The notes under the pieces: generated by a model
What the model was told of the DNA's origin: nothing
Seen by the model: the letters and a program-made list of their open reading frames with translations, nothing else
Databases searched by the model: none
Translations under genes and position numbers: made by a program
Part shown: one piece after another, positions 1-5,379 of the stretch
Numbering within the stretch: the stretch's first letter is position 1
Layout of the letters: every line of letters begins with the position of its first letter
NCBI GenBank assembly: GCA_016303095.1
Contig: JAEDMH010000053.1
Span: 1-14,224, forward strand
Source of the DNA: Lentisphaeria bacterium
GTDB taxonomy: Bacteria; Verrucomicrobiota; Lentisphaeria; Oligosphaerales; Oligosphaeraceae
DNA: 14,224 nt
Direction of reading: 5' to 3'

Positions 1-73
1 CTAGAATCTCTAGATTTCCCCCCTGGGATGATAGTTCTGATCGAGGGCTTACTTTGCCGCGGCGGGTTTCAGA

Positions 74-997
74 CTAAATCAATCCGGCGTATTCCCGGTA
101 GCGGTCAAAGAGACCGTGGGCCTGGGGATAGCAGGAATTGGGGCTCATAAAGTGGGAAAACTCGAAGGTGATCGCTTTTTCGATTCCTGCGGCTTCGGCA
201 ATCTGAAGCTTGTTCCACATCTTTTCCCATTTGATGGGCAGGAATTTGATCGGCATGTCGCGGTCGAAGGTTTCGCAATTAGTCCAGCACTCGATGCCGT
301 GTTTCCGTGCCAAGGCGCAGTTGATCTTCAAATATCCGGCCAATTCTTTGAGTTCGACGTGTCCGTCTTGAAAGGCCAGCTGATCCACCGCTCCTTCCAG
401 AGAACCGAGAATGGAATCCCATTCCGCCTCGTGTTCCGCCAGGGGAATGGAGCCTTTGTCAAGGCCAAGGTCGCGATTTTGCTTGACGCCGTTGATGAGA
501 GGCGAGATCAGCACCGGCAAATTGTCCGAGATTTCCTTGCAGTACCGTCCCAATCCCGCAATGGCCTCTACCGCCGAACCGCGACGGCGCGAAATTTCCG
601 TAGCCAGATACCAGCCTTTGAACGCCTTGTGCTTTCCATATTTCGTCCAGACCTCGCTGACGACTTCTTTGTTGATCTCCAGTTCACTTTCAAAGTTGGC
701 ATCCTTCCAGCAATTGCCAGAATCATAGGTTCCGAAATAGAACTTCATGCCGTACTTTTCAGCCAGCCCAAGGAACATTTCCACCAAATCCGTTGGCGGC
801 ATAAAGCATTGCGCCTTGGTGGTCAGCACCTTGGACGGATAGGTGATAAATCCGTTATGCCCGCACCGAATCTGGATTACCGTATCGATGCCGATGGATT
901 TCATGCTTTGAAAATCCCGGTCCCATTCCTTGTATCCCCAGTTCTGATGAGGAATGTCGTAGCTGATTTCGTCCAGAAAAGTTCCCGTAATCCTCAT
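74..997 (-). CDS. DUF4434 domain protein, putative glycoside-hydrolase-like TIM barrel
   Basis: The 307-residue product resembles the DUF4434 family, TIM-barrel proteins related to glycoside hydrolases and usually found beside carbohydrate genes. Visible landmarks are the N-terminal GTFLDE stretch (residues 5-10), the pattern DFQSMKSIGIDTVI (28-41), which is typical of the family's first helix and strand, and GWYLATE ending at Glu134. Glu242 in NCETF and Glu279 in TFEF also sit at likely strand ends; Glu134 and Glu242 or Glu279 are candidate acidic active-site residues, by inference. I chose the ATG at 997 because AGGAG lies 7 nt upstream and homology-like sequence begins there; an upstream in-frame ATG at 1081 would add 28 low-complexity residues. 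No signal peptide is seen, so it is probably cytoplasmic. The gene stands alone. Its hand-sampled GC is near 50%, against 63-70% in the genes to the right, which suggests different ancestry. Substrate unknown. Confidence 0.8.
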   Translation of the reverse strand: MRITGTFLDEISYDIPHQNWGYKEWDRDFQSMKSIGIDTVIQIRCGHNGFITYPSKVLTTKAQCFMPPTDLVEMFLGLAEKYGMKFYFGTYDSGNCWKDANFESELEINKEVVSEVWTKYGKHKAFKGWYLATEISRRRGSAVEAIAGLGRYCKEISDNLPVLISPLINGVKQNRDLGLDKGSIPLAEHEAEWDSILGSLEGAVDQLAFQDGHVELKELAGYLKINCALARKHGIECWTNCETFDRDMPIKFLPIKWEKMWNKLQIAEAAGIEKAITFEFSHFMSPNSCYPQAHGLFDRYREYAGLI

Positions 998-1004
998 TTT
1001 GCTA

Positions 1005-1009
1005 CTCCT
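1005..1009 (-). promoter_or_regulatory. Shine-Dalgarno site of the DUF4434 gene
   Basis: On the minus strand AGGAG lies 7 nt before the ATG at 997. No comparable motif precedes the longer in-frame start at 1081, so this site decides the start. Confidence 0.7.
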
Positions 1010-1208
1010 GGTTTTTGATCGGAAAAAAATCTCGTTTCCTGGGATAGAGGGAATGTGGTCCTTGGAAATTTCCCGCGGCATTGTCGGAACGCCTGTGACA
1101 ACATCTTCCTTGGGGTTCCGATGGTAGAGGTTCCGATACGGGCATATGCCCTCTGCGATTGGGGCCCCTCATCCTGTTGCCGTTTTTGGGGGAGGCATAA
1201 AAACAAAA

Positions 1209-1273
1209 GTGACGTTCTTGGTCATGCTCCGATGTCTCTTCTAACTTCAAACCACAACCGAGGAGAACGTCAC
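1209..1273. repeat. 10-bp perfect inverted repeat, arms 45 bp apart
   Basis: GTGACGTTCT at 1209-1218 is matched exactly in reverse complement by AGAACGTCAC at 1264-1273. The 45-bp spacer shows no further pairing that I can see, and there is no T-tract. It may be an operator pair or the end of a decayed element. Confidence 0.5.
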
Positions 1274-1281
1274 GTGGTCCA

Positions 1282-1603
1282 ATGTAGTGTCGATTGGGAA
1301 GTCAACCATCAGGAGCGTCTGAAAAATACGTTCCTGGGGCAGCATCTTGTCCGCCTTGCTGCCGTGGCGGGGGCGGGCATTTTCTTCCTGGGGGCAAGTT
1401 TTTATCGATATTGTCCACACCCCTTTCTTCTCTAGCCCGGCATCATGCCGTCCATGAATCGAGTGCGAAAGGACAGTCAGGCTGGGCAAGCAGGCGGACC
1501 GCCAGGGGGGGGGGATGCCTGACGCTTTCCGAAGCGGCCATCCTTCCGTCAGCTCCATTAGACTGGGGGAGCCTGATTAGGGCTTAGGCCCTCGACACTA
1601 CAT
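1282..1603. mobile_element. Possible MITE or insertion-sequence remnant bounded by a 12-bp inverted repeat
   Basis: ATGTAGTGTCGA at 1282-1293 is the exact reverse complement of 1592-1603, bounding 322 bp that hold several smaller hairpins and no convincing gene. A further GTGTCGAG lies just outside at 1610-1617. The layout would suit a miniature transposable element or the two ends of a deleted insertion sequence. However, I find no target-site duplication at either edge, and one 12-bp inverted match at this distance is not very improbable in 14 kb. No transposase motif is recognisable. Treat it as a hypothesis. Confidence 0.25.
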
Positions 1604-1617
1604 ATCGTGGTGTCGAG
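1591..1617. repeat. 11-bp stem hairpin
   Basis: CTCGACACTAC (1591-1601) pairs with GTGGTGTCGAG (1607-1617) around a 5-nt ATATC loop, with a single T-G wobble. No U-tract follows on either strand, so it is not a standard intrinsic terminator. Its left arm is also the right end of the longer 1282-1603 inverted repeat. Confidence 0.6.
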
Positions 1618-1689
1618 CAGGGGGATGGATATGCGAGAAGGACATTGGTGATGTTGTATGCGGGGAAGAGTCCTGATGGTTCGAGGCCA

Positions 1690-1729
1690 CCCTCAAATAC
1701 TTCCGTGGGAAAAAGGGCGGTTTTGAGGG
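1690..1729 (+). promoter_or_regulatory. Inverted repeat in the leader of the GH29 gene
   Basis: CCCTCAAA (1690-1697) and TTTGAGGG (1722-1729) form a perfect 8-bp inverted repeat with a 24-nt spacer. The right arm runs into the purine-rich GAGGGGAGGGG at 1725-1735, the Shine-Dalgarno candidate for an alternative GTG start at 1743. It could be an operator or a leader hairpin; no regulator for it can be identified here. Confidence 0.35.
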
Positions 1730-1793
1730 GAGGGGCTATTTTGTGGAAAAGTTGTCTTTTCCCTCTTCCTTCCTTGCCCTTCTGGAGTCTCCT

Positions 1794-3077
1794 ATGTTCT
1801 TTCCCGTGGAACCCGTCCCTGCCTTAGCTTACTCTGGCCTTTTTCGGACGCGCCGTTTTGGCCTCTTTGTCCATTGGGGCCTTTTTGCCTTGGAGGGGTG
1901 GCATGAGCAGGTGCAGTGGCGCCGTGAGATTCCCGCGAGGGAGTATCAGAAGCGTCAGGCCCGCTTCTGTCCCTCCCGTTTCTCCGCCCAGGAATGGCTG
2001 GATGTATTGCAGGAGGCCGGCATGGAGTATCTCTGCTTCACCACCAAGCATCACGACGGCTTTTGCATGTGGGACACCCAGACCACGGACTATAAAATCA
2101 CCAACACTCCCTGGGGGAAGGATCCCCTGAAGGCCCTGGCCCAGGAGTGCGCCCGGCGCAGAGTGGCCCTCTCTCTCTATTATTCCTATCCGGATTGGCA
2201 CTGCCCCTATTCTCTCAATTTTGGCGGAGACCATCAGCTTGCCGTCCCCAATCCCGGGGATAGGCCGAATCTGGTGAAGTATCTGGCCTATCTCCGAAAG
2301 CAGGTCCGGGAGCTTTGCACCCAATACGGTCCCCTGGCCCAGTTCTTCTGGGACATTCCCTCCGGGCTGAACATTCCTTCCATCAATGAGGAAATCCGAC
2401 GCCTACAACCTGAAATCTACATCAACAACCGGGGGTTTGGGCCGGGAGACTACGCCACGCCGGAACGCTGCGTGCCCGAAGGAGGCGCCTTCCACCATCT
2501 GACGGAAGCCTGCCAGTCCGTGGGACGACGCTCCTGGGGATATCGGGAGGACGAGGACTACTTCTCCCCCGGTTTCCTCATCCGCTCCATGGACCGCATT
2601 TTTGCCATGGGCGGCAATTATCTCCTGAACGTGGGGCCGGACGCTCTGGGCCAGATCCCTCCCCAGGCCTGCGCCTTGCTGCGGGAGGTGGGGCAGTGGT
2701 ATCGCCGGTGCCGCGAGGCCATCGTCGGGGCGGCTCCCGCCCCCGGATTCTGCCGCAATCCCGAAGTAATGCTCACCCGAAAAAAAGATGTTCTCTATGC
2801 TCATCTCCCCCAGGGAGCCATCAGCTCCGCCTTCACCCTGGAACCCCTTGCCATCCTCCCCCTGCGCACCACTCTCCTGAATACCGGGGAGGAACTCCAG
2901 GCCTCCGTAAAGCTCATCCCCGAATTCTTCCAGAACGGCCCCTGCCTCTTCGTGGAAGGACTCCCTCTGGAAAAGCTGAAGGACACGGTTCCTGTGGTGA
3001 AATTGGAGTTCCCCCGGGGAACCCTGGACCAGGAGGCGGCGATGCCCCAGGAGGGGTGGAACGCCCAAGTCTATTGA
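1794..3077 (+). CDS. Alpha-L-fucosidase, glycoside hydrolase family 29
   Basis: The enzyme would release terminal L-fucose from glycans by the retaining GH29 mechanism. The 427-residue product shows the family landmarks: FGLFVHWG (22-29), the fucose-binding stretch TTKHHDGFCMWDT (83-95), FFWDIPSG with Asp187 as probable nucleophile, TEACQSVGRRSWGY (237-250) and MGGNYLLNVGP (272-282). Residues from about 310 to the end form a small beta-rich C-terminal domain. No convincing signal peptide is present, which suggests a cytoplasmic enzyme acting on imported oligosaccharides. I chose the ATG at 1794 because GGAG lies 6 nt upstream. A GTG at 1743 with GAGGGGAGGGG 7 nt upstream would add 17 residues and cannot be excluded. 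The gene is followed by its own terminator, so it is probably a single-gene unit next to the regulator-enzyme block. The acid/base residue cannot be assigned from sequence alone, as it varies within GH29. Confidence 0.92.
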   Translation: MFFPVEPVPALAYSGLFRTRRFGLFVHWGLFALEGWHEQVQWRREIPAREYQKRQARFCPSRFSAQEWLDVLQEAGMEYLCFTTKHHDGFCMWDTQTTDYKITNTPWGKDPLKALAQECARRRVALSLYYSYPDWHCPYSLNFGGDHQLAVPNPGDRPNLVKYLAYLRKQVRELCTQYGPLAQFFWDIPSGLNIPSINEEIRRLQPEIYINNRGFGPGDYATPERCVPEGGAFHHLTEACQSVGRRSWGYREDEDYFSPGFLIRSMDRIFAMGGNYLLNVGPDALGQIPPQACALLREVGQWYRRCREAIVGAAPAPGFCRNPEVMLTRKKDVLYAHLPQGAISSAFTLEPLAILPLRTTLLNTGEELQASVKLIPEFFQNGPCLFVEGLPLEKLKDTVPVVKLEFPRGTLDQEAAMPQEGWNAQVY

Positions 3078-3178
3078 AACTCCCGCTCCCCGCAACACCC
3101 TCTCCTCCTCCCCCGGAAAAGAGGGAAATATGGTCCCTGCTATTTCTATGCTATTCCTATTCCTGTTTTCAGGCTAAT

Positions 3179-3220
3179 TTCCCGATTTCTACCGGAGGAA
3201 ATCGGGAAGTTCTGTTTTTT
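3179..3220 (+). terminator. Rho-independent terminator after the GH29 gene
   Basis: A perfect 11-bp stem, TTCCCGATTTC (3179-3189) with GAAATCGGGAA (3198-3208), encloses an 8-nt loop. Six T follow at 3215-3220. The T-tract is on the plus strand only, which fits termination of the GH29 transcript about 100 bp after its stop. Confidence 0.88.
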
Positions 3221-3361
3221 CTCCCCCTATTCTATTGTTTTTCTGGGGAAATTGTCCAAAATTATAAGCGTCGCCTTCTTTCCTGCCCATGGGGGCATTT
3301 CCCCTTTTGTTGTCTTGGTTTCCTTGTTTGTTCCTTCCTTATTACCAATCTGTAAAACATC
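3221..3361 (+). other. Leader of the pilin-like gene, with a weak promoter candidate
   Basis: This gap lies between the GH29 terminator and the pilin-like gene and must hold the promoter of the 3362-10722 block. TATAAG at 3264-3269 is a possible -10 element, but no good -35 sits 16-18 bp upstream. A short hairpin, TGCCC (3284-3288) with GGGCA (3293-3297), follows. The last 20 nt before the start are A/T-rich with no Shine-Dalgarno motif. Confidence 0.35.
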
Positions 3362-4216
3362 ATGCGTAAATCCTTTACTCTCATTGAGTTGTTGGTTGTT
3401 ATCGCCATCATTGCCATCCTGGCGGCCATGTTGCTGCCCGCCCTTTCCAAGGCCAGGGAGAAGGCCCGGGCCATCAGCTGCACCAGCAACCTGAAGCAGC
3501 TTCAGCTGGGACACAACCTCTACAGCACCGACTATGACGACTTCCTGCCCCCCATTGTCTTCTCCTTCTACACCGACGGTGGGCGCGACTGCGGCTTCTG
3601 GGGCGCTGTCATCGGCCGGGGCGACGTGTCCACCTTCTTCACCCTGAACCCCATCATCCCCGGCACCCCCATGGTTGCCAGCGAGTGGAAGAGCAAGGAT
3701 CCTGCCGCCCACATCATGCAGGGCGGCGGCAATGGGGCGGACAAGAGCGCCTGGCACAAGGTGACCCTCTGCCCCTCCTGCCCCACCAACGAGCGCCTCA
3801 TGGGCAACATCTCCTACCAGGCCAGCATCGGCATGGGCTACTGCTACAAGATCCTCAGCGGCGGATGGTACCCCAGCCAGTATTGCCCCGCCTCCGACTG
3901 GCATCGGGTCAGCTCCATCAAATACCCCTCCCTCCACGTGAATCTCTTCGACGGATCCACCTCCGGGCTCACCCATGACAACTCCGACCAGATTGTCCAG
4001 CTGGCGGATGAAATCGGGGTCTACGACTGGGCCAAAGCCGACAACATCTTCCGCCATAGCCTCCAGATGAACACCAGCTTCACCGACGGCCATGTGGAGG
4101 CCATTTCCGTCACCAAGGCCAAGACCCCCAACGCCAGCAAGGGAAACAAGCGCTATCTGGTGACGGACTACTACTGGTATCCCAACTGCAACATCCCCGG
4201 CGGCGAAGATCGGTAG
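3362..4216 (+). CDS. Pilin-like protein with prepilin N-terminus and H-X9-DG domain
   Basis: The 284-residue product starts with MRKS, then FTLIELLVVIAIIAIL, the class III prepilin signal and hydrophobic N-terminal helix that a prepilin peptidase would process before Phe5. The -1 position is Ser, not the usual Gly. The N-terminal module is followed by the segment ALSKAREKARAISCTSNLKQ, as in pseudopilins and DUF1559-like proteins. Near the end, His232 followed by nine residues and Asp242-Gly243 (HSLQMNTSFTDG) is the H-X9-DG processing-associated motif. Such proteins occur in large numbers in Lentisphaerota, Verrucomicrobiota and Planctomycetota, often beside glycan-degradation genes; their job is not known. 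It is expected in the inner membrane or a pseudopilus. No secretion ATPase, platform protein or peptidase is nearby, so it would depend on machinery encoded elsewhere. The start is fixed by the prepilin leader although no Shine-Dalgarno motif is seen. The regulator gene begins 41 bp downstream. Confidence 0.93.
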   Translation: MRKSFTLIELLVVIAIIAILAAMLLPALSKAREKARAISCTSNLKQLQLGHNLYSTDYDDFLPPIVFSFYTDGGRDCGFWGAVIGRGDVSTFFTLNPIIPGTPMVASEWKSKDPAAHIMQGGGNGADKSAWHKVTLCPSCPTNERLMGNISYQASIGMGYCYKILSGGWYPSQYCPASDWHRVSSIKYPSLHVNLFDGSTSGLTHDNSDQIVQLADEIGVYDWAKADNIFRHSLQMNTSFTDGHVEAISVTKAKTPNASKGNKRYLVTDYYWYPNCNIPGGEDR

Positions 4217-4247
4217 GGAACGTTTTCCTGGAGCAGCCTTTCCTCCC

Positions 4248-4252
4248 GGAGG
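4248..4252 (+). promoter_or_regulatory. Shine-Dalgarno site of the regulator gene, with a CCTCC complement beside it
   Basis: GGAGG lies 5 nt before the ATG at 4258 and supports that start over the in-frame GTG at 4252. CCTCC at 4242-4246 is almost adjacent, and a second GGAG sits at 4230-4233. Alternative pairings could therefore hide or expose the ribosome site; this is inference. Confidence 0.6.
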
Positions 4253-4257
4253 TGGAA

Positions 4258-5355
4258 ATGAAGGAACGCTACCTTTACGAGCACATCATTTCCAGCCTGA
4301 AGCGCCGCCTGGAGGAGGGGCTTCTCCTTCCGGGGGAGAAGGCTCCCTCTTTGGCGGCCCTCCGCCAGGAGTTCCGGGTGGGGACGGTCACCGCCACCCG
4401 GGCCCTTCAGGAGCTCCAAGCCCTGGGGTTCCTGGAACGACGGCCGGGAAACGGCTATTTTGTGAAGGTCCCTTCCCGGGAATGCCTTCCCCGACGGGAG
4501 ATGGTGGGATGCCTTCTCCGTTCCAACTTCGTCTCCCGTCACGACCACTATTTTGACGAAATCATCTGCGGCGTCCAGCAGGCGGCCCTCCGGGGGCGGG
4601 TGAATCTCCTCTGGAGTCACCTGGCCGCCCAGTTTTGCGCCTCCTGGTGTGATTTGAGCCGGGAGAATCTCCTTTCCGCCGCGTTGGAGATGAACGACAT
4701 GGTGGAGGGATATCTATTGGACGAGCGAGTCTCCGACGAGACGGCCCGGGCCATCCTCACCCGCACGGGAAAGCCGGTGGTGATCCTCAACCGCACCACC
4801 TCTCTGCCCGCCTTCTCCGTCTCTCCGGACTATCGCCGGGGCATGCGGGAACTGCTCTCCACCCTGCAGCGCATGGGGTATCATCGATTTATCCTGGCGG
4901 CCTCCGGGGTGGAAGCCTTCTCCCAGAAGGAGAAGGAACTGGGCTTCTCCCTGGCCCTGGAAGAACTGGGCATTTCCCGGAAGAACACTGCAGTTCTTCC
5001 CGATTGCATGATGCAGGACATGGGGGAAAGCTATCGATGCTTCCGTCAAGTCTGGAAGACCCTGCTTCCTGGACGCACGGTGGTGATCTCCGCCGTGGAC
5101 AACTTCTCTCCCCTGTTGATCCAGTGGCTGAAGCGGGATGGGATCTCCGTGCCGAAAGATCTCGGGGTAGTCTCCACCGATGGATTGAATGCCATTGTCG
5201 GGGAGGTGAATCCCATCTCCACCTTGAAGGTTCCCACCGTGGAGATGGGGGAGCGTGCCTTGACTCTCCTCCTGGGGGAAATCCGCCAGCGCCGGGAAAT
5301 CCCTGTCCAAAATCTTCTCCTGATGCCCTCCATGCTCTTCGGCTCTACTCTCTAG
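4258..5355 (+). CDS. GntR/LacI hybrid transcriptional regulator (AraR-like architecture)
   Basis: The 365-residue protein is a sugar-responsive repressor type. Residues 1-72 form a GntR winged helix-turn-helix: LLPGEKAPSLAALRQEF, then VGTVTATRALQELQALGFLE and the wing RRPGNGYFV. From about residue 83 to the end is a LacI-type periplasmic-binding-protein fold, visible in EMVGCLLRSN, GKPVVILNR, DLGVVSTDG and the terminal METHIONINE-GERALTLLL-type helix (VEMGERALTLLLGEI). This order, GntR head and LacI sensor, is that of Bacillus AraR. The effector is probably a mono- or disaccharide derived from the glycan that the neighbouring enzymes attack. It lies between the pilin-like gene and the giant GH42-like gene, with 24 nt to the latter, so autoregulation of the block is likely. 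No operator could be assigned with confidence. The ATG at 4258 is chosen for its GGAGG motif. Confidence 0.92.
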   Translation: MKERYLYEHIISSLKRRLEEGLLLPGEKAPSLAALRQEFRVGTVTATRALQELQALGFLERRPGNGYFVKVPSRECLPRREMVGCLLRSNFVSRHDHYFDEIICGVQQAALRGRVNLLWSHLAAQFCASWCDLSRENLLSAALEMNDMVEGYLLDERVSDETARAILTRTGKPVVILNRTTSLPAFSVSPDYRRGMRELLSTLQRMGYHRFILAASGVEAFSQKEKELGFSLALEELGISRKNTAVLPDCMMQDMGESYRCFRQVWKTLLPGRTVVISAVDNFSPLLIQWLKRDGISVPKDLGVVSTDGLNAIVGEVNPISTLKVPTVEMGERALTLLLGEIRQRREIPVQNLLLMPSMLFGSTL

Positions 5356-5379
5356 CTCCCCTTTGCCTCCCCCGCTCCT

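Larger units (their letters stand above)
998..1793. other. Gene-poor region rich in inverted repeats
   Basis: About 800 bp separates the DUF4434 gene from the GH29 gene. Open frames exist on both strands (for example 1055-1435 + and 1247-1558 -), but they overlap each other, are rich in Cys, Pro, Arg and Gly, and resemble no family I know. The stretch instead holds several inverted repeats: 1209-1218 with 1264-1273 (10 bp), 1282-1293 with 1592-1603 (12 bp), 1438-1450 (6-bp arms), 1476-1482 with 1517-1523 (7 bp), 1523-1527 with 1532-1536, 1591-1617 (11-bp hairpin) and 1690-1697 with 1722-1729 (8 bp). It also has a run of ten G at 1505-1514. It could be a remnant mobile element, a structured leader or an unrecognised RNA. 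I see no tRNA, SRP RNA, tmRNA or RNase P signature. Confidence 0.5.

Noticed and set aside
1..16. Small palindromic hairpins (CTAGA with TCTAG, AATCT with AGATT) at the left edge
   Set aside because: Five-base arms are too short to mean anything without the sequence beyond the window.
49..69. Possible end of another minus-strand gene reading LKPAAAK before a stop
   Set aside because: It lies in a different frame from the DUF4434 gene and its upstream part would overlap that gene; too short to support.
1055..1558. Overlapping open frames on both strands, considered as a broken transposase
   Set aside because: No DDE, integrase or other transposase motif is visible in any frame, and the frames overlap one another.
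3227..4093. 288-codon minus-strand open frame rich in Gly, Val and Ala
   Set aside because: Antisense to the pilin-like gene, which has the unmistakable prepilin leader and H-X9-DG motif.
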